From Fuerstiella sp. (GTDB lineage Bacteria > Planctomycetota > Planctomycetia > Planctomycetales > Planctomycetaceae), in NCBI GenBank assembly GCA_022843805.1, contig JALHMY010000037.1, positions 1 to 64,000 of the forward strand: a DNA stretch of 64,000 nt, read 5' to 3'. The first letter of the stretch is position 1, and every line of letters begins with the position of its first letter. Both the position numbers and the translations under genes were made by a program. Below are positions 8,812-16,734 of this stretch, in pieces. Below the pieces are notes generated by a model. It ran no database searches. It was given only the letters and a program-made list of their open reading frames with translations, and was not told the DNA's origin.

Positions 8812-9737
8812 CCCGGCTGCTGGCGGTTTTCTTCTATGAATGGCGGCGAAGTCTGACGATGGTCCGGCTGGCATGGTGGTTTCTTCTGGCTGCGTTTCCT
8901 GCAGCACTGGTGCTGCTGATTCGCTTTCAGGAAGATTTTGGTTTTATGATGACACAGCAGGAGATCGACACCGTCTGGTCGATACTTCTGTACATGCTGA
9001 TCCCCTGCGTCTGCTGTGCGATGGGCGTTTTTCTGAATGCAGCGCCGGCGGTTGCCGGTGAACTGGAACAGCGCAGCTGGATCTATCTTGCGACACGTCC
9101 CAGAGGAATTCTGAATCTGCTGCTGGGAAAATATGCTGTGGCCGTCGTCTGGGCGGCCTCCTGTGGACTGGTGGGCATCACGTTCGCTGCCGTGGTCAGC
9201 GAAATTGATCTGTCAATTTTTGGCGTGGATCCTCCGGCGCTCAGGACGTCCGATGCGGGGACTGAAATGCGAACCGCGGGTAACGGGTCCCCGATGCCCG
9301 AACCCGAGGTTCCGGCGGTTGAACGCAGCCGCGGAGAAGTGTTGTTTCGACTGTGGTTCACGATGGCTCGCCTGAGTATGTTGTCTGCCATGTCCTATGG
9401 AGCTCTGTTTCTTTTCATTGGCGCCCTTTTTCCGAGGCGAGCCATGATATTCTGCGTCTTTTACATGGGGCTTGTAGAAGTGGTTCTGAGCCTGATTCCG
9501 GCCATCATCAATCGACTGACCATTCAGTACCGACTTCGCTCGCTGATGATGAACTGGGCTGAACCGGCTGGCCGCGATCAGATGCAGGACAATATCTTCT
9601 TTCGATATGTATTTGCTGAGGGCAGCAATTTCGAGCAGATTTTGTGGCTCTTTGGACTCAGTTCGATTTTCCTGACGGGAGCAGTGGTGGCCGCACATGT
9701 GAAGGAGTTCACCAGTGCGTCGGAAAGTGATGTCTGA
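8808..9737 (+). CDS. ABC-2 type transporter permease (module 2)
   Basis: 309-residue integral membrane protein. The GTG start at 8808 overlaps the TGA of the preceding ATPase gene (GTGA overlap), which fixes the start well. Hydrophobic segments include LAWWFLLAAFPAALVLLI, ILLYMLIPCVCCAMGVFL, YAVAVVWAASCGLVGITFAAVV, AMIFCVFYMGLVEVVLSLIPAII and FGLSSIFLTGAVVAA. The stretch around residues 145-175 is a hydrophilic loop rich in Pro, Glu and Arg. It should pair with the ATPase at 7870. The family is ABC-2 export permease; substrate unknown. Confidence 0.88.
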   Translation: MTRLLAVFFYEWRRSLTMVRLAWWFLLAAFPAALVLLIRFQEDFGFMMTQQEIDTVWSILLYMLIPCVCCAMGVFLNAAPAVAGELEQRSWIYLATRPRGILNLLLGKYAVAVVWAASCGLVGITFAAVVSEIDLSIFGVDPPALRTSDAGTEMRTAGNGSPMPEPEVPAVERSRGEVLFRLWFTMARLSMLSAMSYGALFLFIGALFPRRAMIFCVFYMGLVEVVLSLIPAIINRLTIQYRLRSLMMNWAEPAGRDQMQDNIFFRYVFAEGSNFEQILWLFGLSSIFLTGAVVAAHVKEFTSASESDV

Positions 9738-9820
9738 AGCGTCTCTATGTCGCATTCTGTCCCGACGCTCTTTTCTCAGATCAGTCTCATTGAAATTTAT
9801 CCGGACGGTTCGGTGCTGCT

Positions 9821-11173
9821 TTGTTGTCGTTCTCTGATTCTTCACATCCGGGTCGAGATGTGGTCGTAACAGGAATCGGGCTTGTTACGCCTCTTGCTGT
9901 AACCCGGGAAGAGTCGTGGAGACGGCTGCTTGTCGGCGACCGGGCGGCGAGGTATCTGCTTGCTGAAGACGTTGATTATTTTGAACAGCTGACGTCGCTG
10001 CGTGACCTTCGTCGAATGGGTGCACCCGTCGATCATGCGGAGGTTCGGCGTCGGCTGAAGGACTCGGGACTGCTGCTGGACGTGGACTCACGGGTCAGAC
10101 AGGCGTGGATTCAGGAACCCGTTATAGCGATGACCCTGCTGGCACTTCAGGAAGCAGCGGACGATTCCGGAATTTCGCTGAGCGATCCGGGCAGCCAGCG
10201 ACGCGGCTGCTTTGTGGGAGCCAGCAAGGGAGGACTCCGAACGGCAGAAACACTCGTTGCCGGCCACGATGATCCCGACGGTATTCTCTGGAACCATGCA
10301 TTTCAGGTTGACGGGGCTGCACGGGCAGTCGCAGCAGCTGCACGCACATTTGAGGCCATGAGCTGCCCTGTCGCTGCGTGTGCCACGGGGCTGATCAGTA
10401 TTCTGCAGGCCGCTTCAGCAATTTTCAGCGGACAGTGCGATGTCTGTTTTGCCGGAAGTGCCGATGCGGCTCTGCGTGCGTCCGTATTATCATCATTCCA
10501 TCGGCTGCGAGTCACTTCGCGAAAACAGCCACCCGAAGATGCATGCTCTCCGTTTGATCAGTCCAGAGATGGTTTCGTGGTGGGAGAAGGAGCGGCCGTG
10601 CTGATTCTGGAATCTCGTCAGCATGCGGTGTCGCGCGGATGTCGGCCGTATGCAAGAGTGACAGCCGGAGGATGGTTAAACGATCCGACCGGAATGACGC
10701 AGATTGATTCAGACGGTACAATTGTCGAAGAAGTGCTGCGGCGCACCATGAATTCAGTAACAGTTCCGGGCGGCGGCGGTCACTTTCGGGATTCACATAA
10801 AGATCGCATTGACGCCAACATCGATTACATCAGTTTGCATGGCACAGGTACAGAATCGAATGACCTCGCCGAAGCAAACGGACTGATGCGTACCTTTGGA
10901 AGTCGGATACCATTCTGTTCGGCACAAAAGGGAGCGACCGGCCATCTGCTGGGTGCAGCGGGCAGTACTGAAGCGGCCTGCACGATTCTTGCACTGCGTG
11001 ATCAGATTGTTCCACTGACCAGCAATCTGATCTGCCAGGATGCTCGATTTCATCTGCCACTTGTCACATCACAGAGTCAGCAGGCGGTTCTGCACCGGGC
11101 ATTGAAGTTATCGCTCGGGTTTGGAGGACATGTTGCCTGTGCCATTTTTGATCGGGAGCCGCAGGAAACATGA
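9821..11173 (+). CDS. Beta-ketoacyl-ACP synthase (KAS II-like)
   Basis: 450-residue thiolase-fold condensing enzyme. The catalytic triad is visible: C187 in AACATG, H340 in LHGTGT and H375 in KGATGHLLGAAG, with the conserved lysine K370. It should extend acyl-ACP by decarboxylative condensation with malonyl-ACP. The predicted start is TTG at 9821, because an in-frame stop at 9791 leaves no ATG upstream of the conserved VVVTGIGLVTPL. It overlaps CutC by 4 bp (ATGA). The neighbouring genes are not a fatty-acid cluster, so it may be a secondary KAS for a specialised lipid or polyketide; this is inference. Confidence 0.9.
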   Translation: MLSFSDSSHPGRDVVVTGIGLVTPLAVTREESWRRLLVGDRAARYLLAEDVDYFEQLTSLRDLRRMGAPVDHAEVRRRLKDSGLLLDVDSRVRQAWIQEPVIAMTLLALQEAADDSGISLSDPGSQRRGCFVGASKGGLRTAETLVAGHDDPDGILWNHAFQVDGAARAVAAAARTFEAMSCPVAACATGLISILQAASAIFSGQCDVCFAGSADAALRASVLSSFHRLRVTSRKQPPEDACSPFDQSRDGFVVGEGAAVLILESRQHAVSRGCRPYARVTAGGWLNDPTGMTQIDSDGTIVEEVLRRTMNSVTVPGGGGHFRDSHKDRIDANIDYISLHGTGTESNDLAEANGLMRTFGSRIPFCSAQKGATGHLLGAAGSTEAACTILALRDQIVPLTSNLICQDARFHLPLVTSQSQQAVLHRALKLSLGFGGHVACAIFDREPQET

Positions 11174-11994
11174 ATTCTGAGATTTCGCAGTCGATTCTGT
11201 CGTTACCTGTCACAGTAGAATTGTGCGCCGGCAGCGTGGACGATGTTGAACTGGCAGCTGAATACGGCGTTGACAGAATTGAACTCAATTCGGGAATTGC
11301 CGTTGGAGGGCTGACTCCGTCCATGGGGCTCGTTCGGGAATGTTGTCGGATGTTTCATGGACCGGTGATTGCGATGGTAAGGCCACGTGAAGGTGGTTTC
11401 TGTTATTCCGAACTGCAGTACAGGCAGATGCTGCTGGATGCAAGGCTGTTGCTGGAGCAGGGAATCGATGGAATTGCCGCCGGGTTTTTGAAAGCGGATG
11501 GCCGCATTGATCAAACGCGGTGCAGCGATTTTCGGACGCAATTGCCGGGTTGCTGTCTGGTCTTCCATCGGGCGTTTGATGTTCTTCCATGTCGAATGAC
11601 CGGGCTGGCTGAGCTGATTGAGAGTGGATGGAATCGAATCCTGACGAGCGGCGGACAACGGACGGCCATGGAAGGTTGTTCGAGTCTTGCCGAGCTTCAC
11701 GCGGCGGCATCCGGCCGGATCGAAATTCTTCCTGGTGGTGGAGTTCGTCCTCACAATGTCGGTGCGATTGTTACGGCAACTGGCATTCGGTCCGTCCATA
11801 CGGCACTGGGGATTCGGCATGAGGATCCGTCGACTCGACACAATCCCGAATTAAGTTTTGGTCCGATCACGGATTCAGAAAGTGGCATGTATTCGGGAGT
11901 GTCTCGCGAACTGCTCGCCGCCATGATGGATGTAGTGCGAAAAGGAAACATTAAAGGCAAGACAGACGAAACACACGACAGGCACCCGTCATGA
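11170..11994 (+). CDS. cutC: CutC family protein (copper homeostasis protein homologue)
   Basis: 274-residue TIM-barrel protein of the CutC family. Conserved blocks are VELCAGSVDDVELAAEYGVDRIELN at the N terminus, VIAMVRPREGGFCYS, GIDGIAAGFLKADGRID, VFHRAFD and ILPGGGVRPHNV. The E. coli name comes from a copper-tolerance phenotype, but the biochemical role of the family is unsettled, so copper handling should not be assumed. The ATG overlaps the ketoacyl synthase stop (ATGA at 11170), and its own stop overlaps the next gene at 11991, so the three genes are very likely cotranslated. Confidence 0.92.
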   Translation: MNSEISQSILSLPVTVELCAGSVDDVELAAEYGVDRIELNSGIAVGGLTPSMGLVRECCRMFHGPVIAMVRPREGGFCYSELQYRQMLLDARLLLEQGIDGIAAGFLKADGRIDQTRCSDFRTQLPGCCLVFHRAFDVLPCRMTGLAELIESGWNRILTSGGQRTAMEGCSSLAELHAAASGRIEILPGGGVRPHNVGAIVTATGIRSVHTALGIRHEDPSTRHNPELSFGPITDSESGMYSGVSRELLAAMMDVVRKGNIKGKTDETHDRHPS

Positions 11995-12323
11995 CTGAAG
12001 AGGCAGAAAACGACGACTCGCTTCTCATACGCCTTCCGGTGATCGAAGACTGCTCCGGTTGCAGTGCCTGCTGTCAGCGAACTCCGGTGCCTCCGTTTTA
12101 TCCTGGTGAAGAGGCCGTTCTGAACGTACCGGATGATCTGCTGGATGCTGTTCGTGAGCGGATCGCCGCAGACCAGCAGTTTGAGCTGTTGCCATGCGTC
12201 TGGCTGGACATGGATGCGGGACTCTGCCGACATTATGAACTGCGACCGAAGGCCTGTCGCGACTTTCAGACCGGCAGCGATCTTTGCCGACTGTCGCGAT
12301 GGGATGAGGGGCTGGACCGTTAA
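11991..12323 (+). CDS. YkgJ-type cysteine-cluster protein
   Basis: 110-residue member of the zinc/iron-chelating YkgJ-like family. Eight cysteines appear in the family pattern: DCSGCSACC near residues 17-25, CVWLD in the middle, then C-x-HYELRPKAC and SDLC near the C terminus. These are thought to bind a metal ion or Fe-S cluster. The ATG at 11991 overlaps the CutC stop. Function is unproven for the family. Its co-translation with CutC would fit a metal-related role, but that is inference. A tandem repeat block begins about 27 bp after its stop. Confidence 0.85.
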   Translation: MTEEAENDDSLLIRLPVIEDCSGCSACCQRTPVPPFYPGEEAVLNVPDDLLDAVRERIAADQQFELLPCVWLDMDAGLCRHYELRPKACRDFQTGSDLCRLSRWDEGLDR

Positions 12324-12349
12324 CGGTCTTGCAGCGTTTGAGATTGAAC

Positions 12350-12720
12350 CAGCCCCCCCACGAGCTCGCCTCGTGGGCTCGCAGGGCCTTTGCGCCAGGG
12401 CCTTGCCTGCGGGACCTGGCCGTTCGAAAACGCTTCCCCTGGCGCAGAGGCGAGGTAAACCCACGAGGCAAGCTCGTGGGCGAGCAATCGCGTTCCCCCA
12501 GCCCCCACGAGCTTGCCTCGTGGGCTCGCAGGGCCTATGCGCCAGGGCCTTGCCTGCGGAATCTGGCCGTTCGAAAACGCTTCCGCCTGGCGCAGAGGCG
12601 AGGTAAACCCACGAGGCAAGCTCGTGGGCGAGCGATCGCGTTCCCCCAGCCCCCACGAGCAAGCCTCGTGGGCTTGCAGGGCCTTTGCGCCAGGAACGAG
12701 TCCGCGGAACCCGCACGTTC
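12350..12720. repeat. Tandem repeat, about 147 bp period, 2.5 copies
   Basis: Copies begin near 12350, 12498 and 12646; the repeated ACGAG lies at 12360, 12507 and 12655 (period 147-148). Each unit holds stems of the form CCCACGAG...CTCGTGGG plus TTGCGCCAGG / CCTGGCGCAG pairs, so it can fold extensively. Long open frames on both strands here (for example 12758 to 11751 on the minus strand) are made of the repeat and are not genes. It sits between convergent genes, where it may also serve as a bidirectional transcription barrier. Confidence 0.9.
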
Positions 12721-12745
12721 GAGGGAACCTCAGCACGCAGAAGGA

Positions 12746-13141
12746 TCAGTCGAACCATTCGTCCTTTGGATCAAATTCCGGCAGGACCACAATCAGCACT
12801 TTCATCTTCCCTACGGCACGGTGGCGTACTCCGGGTGGAATGACAATGCACTGGCCCTGTTTGACTGAAATGATTTCATCGTCCAGCTGCATGCGGGCAT
12901 CTGGCTGACATTCAAGAAAGAAATAGGTTTCCGTCAGTTTTTGGTGGTAGTGAAGCCGGGCGTCTTCGCTGATTTCCGTTACGTGGATGGTGCCGGGGAA
13001 TTCCGGCACACCGTGAAATGCACGTCGAGCAGTTCCGCAGGGACAGGGGACTCCCTGGATTTGTGAAAAATCCGCCATTTTCCAGCGCCGGACGACAGTC
13101 GGCGAGGAACTGGAGTCTGCCGTGGAGGAAATGCTGGTCAC
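12746..13141 (-). CDS. Cupin domain protein
   Basis: 131-residue single-domain cupin. Motif 1 is visible as HYHQKLTETYFFLE (metal ligands His, His and Glu) and motif 2 as PPGVRHRAV. The fold is a small beta barrel, often metal-binding, with functions from isomerase to sensor, so activity is not predictable. It lies 2 bp downstream of the rseP stop on the same strand, at the end of the dxr-rseP run, so is probably cotranscribed. Its stop faces the tandem repeat at 12350-12720. Confidence 0.85.
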   Translation of the reverse strand: MTSISSTADSSSSPTVVRRWKMADFSQIQGVPCPCGTARRAFHGVPEFPGTIHVTEISEDARLHYHQKLTETYFFLECQPDARMQLDDEIISVKQGQCIVIPPGVRHRAVGKMKVLIVVLPEFDPKDEWFD

Positions 13142-13143
13142 GA

Positions 13144-15228
13144 TTAGCCACCCATACCCATGCGGTTAACGAAGATGTCCAGATACATCACAAACACAAA
13201 CAGTGAAATAATAAAGAGGATACCGACGGCATGTGCCCAGCCAATAACTCGGGCATTTGGTTTACGTCGGGAGATTCCTTCCCATAGCAGGAACACCATA
13301 TGTCCGCCGTCGAGTACCGGAATGGGAAGGAAGTTGATGACCGCCAGGTTGATGCTGAGGAAACCGAGGAATAACAGCAGGTCAGTAAGTCCGTGAGCTG
13401 CCACCTGATAGCCGATGTTGACAATGCCCAGCGGACCGCTCAGCGAATCCCATGGCAGATCCTTTCGAACGAGCGACCGCAGCGTCAGATAAATGTTAAT
13501 CCCCGTGTTGCGTGTTTCACGCAGTCCGAGCCAGAAGGCGTCACCGAGAGATTCTGCCTTCTGGAGTTCCGCTGCCGCTTCCCAGCCGTTGATTCCCGGG
13601 TCAGCCAGAAACCAGTCGCTGACACCTTCGGTCTCGGACAGTGTGCGATCAAAGGACTTATCGCCGTCTTCCACAAAGATTCGAATGCTGTGCTCGGGAA
13701 GTCGCTGAATAACGGAGAATGCCCATGCCCAGTTGATATCTTCCGCTGTTCCGGGCTGTTTCTTTTCGAGTCCTCCAAGCAGCAGGGTCCTTGGTTCTGA
13801 CGCATCCGTTGAACTGTCGTCCCCTGCCGGAGCGGAATTCTGCTGTATCAGTTCGATTTTGGTAATCTTTTGTCCTTCGCGGAAGACTCCGGCCCGTTCT
13901 GCTTCCGAGCCAGGTACGATTCTGGCGATACTTGGCTGAATCTGAAAGGCTGCTCCGATGGCTGGAATCGCCAGAGGAGTGGTCTGGAAAGCCGGTTCTT
14001 CCACCCATCCCGGAGTGTCGTCAGGAATGAGCGTCAGTTCCTGTTTTTGAATGCCGGTTGCGGGAGTCTGCTTCTCCACAGTGAGTTTGACTTCGGTGCC
14101 CGCATGTTCTGCGAAATAGTTGGGAAGGCGGAGTGGGTCATAGTCGCGACCGATCACCATTCCGTCGACGGCAACAATGCGATCTCCCGCCTGCAGTCCT
14201 GCTTTTTCAGCGATGGATCCTTTTCGAACGGCTTTGACAGGTCCCGTTGCCATCCACAGCCCAACCGACTTGACTTCAGTGGGTGGTAACACAACTTCCA
14301 CCTGCGAAGCTGGTGACTCGGTTTTGCCATCACCTTCCGACCGTTCAAACACGAAGGTGCGAGGAACACCAGCGTATTTTGCGGAAAGGCGCTGCATCTG
14401 ACTGTAAGTGGTGACGGGTTCAGACTGGATCGAGACGAGCCGGTCGCCGGGCAGAATTTTCGCTGAAGCTTTGGAAGCTGGCAGGCCGGGTGTTGCGACT
14501 TTTTCAGCCTCGGTAACGCGGCGACTGATCGTTGGCGTATAGGATGGGGAAACGCCAATGGAACGGCCTGTGGCCCAGCGTTCCGGAGCAATCGTTTCGT
14601 CAAATTCCGTACCGTCCTCATGCACTCCCTGAATGCGGAGTGACCCCATCGACAATTTTACGGAATTAAAGATGTCACTGAAACTTCGGATCTCGGAACC
14701 ATTGATCGCGGTCAGGCGATCTCCGGCGCGGACCCCGGCAGACCATGCGGGGAAACCAGTGACCACTGAGCCCACCAGTGGAGACGTTTTTTCGACTCCC
14801 ATGCGATAGCACAGCATAAAGATCATGAAACCGGTGACCACATTCATGATCACACCCGCCGAAATGATGGCCATTCTCTGAGGAACGGTTTTGGCGGAAT
14901 AGGCTCGGGGATTCTCAGCAATTTCGTCGCTGGTCATCTGATTGGAATCCATATCATCCTGCCCCAGCATTTTGACGTAGCCGCCAAACGGCAGGGCCGA
15001 AAGGGCATATTCCGTTTCACCCTTCTGGCGACTCCAGAGAATTGGGCCAATGCCAATGCTGAAGCGTTCGACATGCACGTTGCACCATTTTGCGACTGCA
15101 AAGTGGCCCAGTTCATGGAAAAAAATGACCAGCCCCAGGCCGAGGACGACCGCCAGAGCGTTCATCACTTTGGCACCGATCGCCGAGATGTCTATTGCTG
15201 CAAGCAAATCCAACGCTATGTGTTCCAC
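13144..15228 (-). CDS. rseP: RIP metalloprotease RseP-like (site-2 protease)
   Basis: 694-residue membrane zinc metalloprotease that cuts transmembrane segments, for example of anti-sigma factors. The active site HELGH is at residues 38-42 in the first membrane helix, and the second metal-ligand motif PVLDGGH is at about 637-643. Final helices GILFIISLFVFVMYL are near the C terminus. E. coli RseP has about 450 residues; here the periplasmic part is much larger, with PDZ-like stretches (SPLVGSVVTGFPAWSAGVRAGD, GPVKAVRKGSIAEKAGLQAGDRI and IARIVPGSEAERAGVFREGQKI), so probably three PDZ domains. It overlaps dxr by 13 bp, the common dxr-rseP linkage of many bacteria. Confidence 0.93.
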   Translation of the reverse strand: MEHIALDLLAAIDISAIGAKVMNALAVVLGLGLVIFFHELGHFAVAKWCNVHVERFSIGIGPILWSRQKGETEYALSALPFGGYVKMLGQDDMDSNQMTSDEIAENPRAYSAKTVPQRMAIISAGVIMNVVTGFMIFMLCYRMGVEKTSPLVGSVVTGFPAWSAGVRAGDRLTAINGSEIRSFSDIFNSVKLSMGSLRIQGVHEDGTEFDETIAPERWATGRSIGVSPSYTPTISRRVTEAEKVATPGLPASKASAKILPGDRLVSIQSEPVTTYSQMQRLSAKYAGVPRTFVFERSEGDGKTESPASQVEVVLPPTEVKSVGLWMATGPVKAVRKGSIAEKAGLQAGDRIVAVDGMVIGRDYDPLRLPNYFAEHAGTEVKLTVEKQTPATGIQKQELTLIPDDTPGWVEEPAFQTTPLAIPAIGAAFQIQPSIARIVPGSEAERAGVFREGQKITKIELIQQNSAPAGDDSSTDASEPRTLLLGGLEKKQPGTAEDINWAWAFSVIQRLPEHSIRIFVEDGDKSFDRTLSETEGVSDWFLADPGINGWEAAAELQKAESLGDAFWLGLRETRNTGINIYLTLRSLVRKDLPWDSLSGPLGIVNIGYQVAAHGLTDLLLFLGFLSINLAVINFLPIPVLDGGHMVFLLWEGISRRKPNARVIGWAHAVGILFIISLFVFVMYLDIFVNRMGMGG

Positions 15229-16418
15229 CGAACTGCTTCCTTCCGAGCCCAGCCATCCAGGTTCAGTAATCGATCCATGGACGGATTTGCATCGTATTGA
15301 TGATTGCGGAGTATTTCTTCCGCCACCTGTGTAATTTGATCAAAACGCAGCTCGCAGTTTAAGAATCGAGCCACAGCCACTTCGTTTGCCGCATTCAACA
15401 CCGCTCCGCATGTGCCACCCATATCGGCTGCCTCGAATCCAAGCCTCAGAGCGGGAAACGCTTCAAAGTCCGGTGGATGGAATTCATGCACATGCGAAAC
15501 ATTCCAGTTCATCTCCTGGCACGTCGTTGCCAGTCGCTCAGGCCACGTCAGAGCATATTGTATCGCCAATCGCATGTCGGGGGGAGACATTTGCGAAATC
15601 ACTGAGCCGTCGCAGTATTCCACAAACGAATGAACGACCGACTGAGGGTGAATGACGACCCCTATTTGGGAGGACGGGATACCAAACAGCCAGCGAGCTT
15701 CAATAATTTCAAGGGCTTTGTTCATCATCGTGGCGGAATCGACTGTGATCTTGCGTCCCATCTTCCAGGTGGGATGATTCAACGCCATTTCCGGGGTGAC
15801 TTCGCGAAGCTGGGCCTTTGTCCGGCCTCGAAACGGTCCCCCACTGGCTGTCAGGACAACTCGGCGAAGATCCTGTTTTCGGCCGGCCTGCAAACACTGG
15901 AATACCGCGCTGTGTTCGCTGTCCACAGGCAACAGCCGTGCACCCGTTTCTGCCGCTCGTGACATCACCAGGGATCCGGCAACAACCAAAGTTTCCTTGT
16001 TGGCGATCGCAACCCGTTTTCCGGCGTCCACTGCGGCCCAGGTGGCCGGAAGTCCGGCTGCTCCCACAACGGCCGATAACACAATGTCAATGTCTGGCCT
16101 TCGCACCAGTTCGGGAACCACTTCCAGATCATGAAACCACTGCGTTCTGGCTGGTTTTGAGGGGCTGCTGAAGCCAGACGTATCGCATACCTGATTTACA
16201 GCAATCGCCGCCCAGTTCGGCTGAAATTGTTCAACCTGCTGTTTCAGTTTTTCAACACTGCTGAATGCGGTGAGCCCCGCAGCGCGCAGCCTTCCTGGGT
16301 GCTGGCGAATCACATCCAGACAGTTTGTTCCAATGGACCCGGTGGCGCCGAGTACCGCGATGGACTGGACAGAAGACACTTTGAATCCCGGGGCAGGCGC
16401 CGCAACGTGAAACGGCAA
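15216..16418 (-). CDS. dxr: 1-deoxy-D-xylulose 5-phosphate reductoisomerase
   Basis: 400-residue enzyme of the MEP isoprenoid pathway, converting DXP to MEP with NADPH. Visible: NADPH-binding AVLGATGSIGTNCLDVI near residues 23-39, ANKETLVVAG, LLPVDSEHSAVFQCL, VVLTASGGPFRG, HPTWKMGRKITVDSATMMNK and VVIHPQSVVHSFVEY. Length is normal. The first about 18 residues are not conserved, so a GTG slightly downstream is possible. It is the first gene of the minus-strand dxr-rseP-cupin run, and its 3' end overlaps rseP. Confidence 0.96.
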   Translation of the reverse strand: MPFHVAAPAPGFKVSSVQSIAVLGATGSIGTNCLDVIRQHPGRLRAAGLTAFSSVEKLKQQVEQFQPNWAAIAVNQVCDTSGFSSPSKPARTQWFHDLEVVPELVRRPDIDIVLSAVVGAAGLPATWAAVDAGKRVAIANKETLVVAGSLVMSRAAETGARLLPVDSEHSAVFQCLQAGRKQDLRRVVLTASGGPFRGRTKAQLREVTPEMALNHPTWKMGRKITVDSATMMNKALEIIEARWLFGIPSSQIGVVIHPQSVVHSFVEYCDGSVISQMSPPDMRLAIQYALTWPERLATTCQEMNWNVSHVHEFHPPDFEAFPALRLGFEAADMGGTCGAVLNAANEVAVARFLNCELRFDQITQVAEEILRNHQYDANPSMDRLLNLDGWARKEAVRWNT

Positions 16419-16511
16419 AAGAAGTTAAGCGGTCATGTGGAGTGGCAGGATTCTAGGCTTGAACGACATTCTTCACAAGGCGGCTCAATCCGGAGTCCTT
16501 TTAACTTTCAA

Positions 16512-16734
16512 GGCGAGTGGCAAGTAAGGACTTGTCCAGAATCAACTTCGTGTTTTGTGCTGATGGAATCGCCGTCGCTGCAAAATCCCGTCGACGGAGC
16601 GACGGGTGTACAGTACACCCGTCGCTCCGCCGACGGGATTGCAAACGGGAGGGCGAAGCTCCTGCTGAGCCGGGAAAAGCTCGGCTCGGCAGGAGCCTCG
16701 TCCTCCCGCTAAAACAACTTTGCTGCTCGCCTTA
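16512..16734. repeat. Palindromic repeat element with AAGGCGAGYGGCAA ends
   Basis: Inverted ends are AAGGCGAGTGGCAA (16512-16525) and TTGCTGCTCGCCTTA (16720-16734). Inside are a near-perfect 53-bp palindrome at 16586-16638, centred on GTGTACAGTACAC, and an inverted pair of the GGGAGGGCGAAGCTCCTG type at 16646-16709. The same head and GGGAGGGCGAGG core build the arrays at 35976-36358 and 44413-44690. The right terminus supplies the TAA stop of the lipoprotein gene at 16732. No gene is visible in 16419-16731. Confidence 0.85.

Noticed and set aside
9821..11173. Part of a polyketide or fatty-acid gene cluster
   Set aside because: No acyl carrier protein, reductase or acyltransferase genes are near it.
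11751..12758. Long minus-strand open frame of 335 codons
   Set aside because: It runs backwards through cutC and ykgJ-like genes and the 147-bp tandem repeat, and its product is just the repeat read several times.
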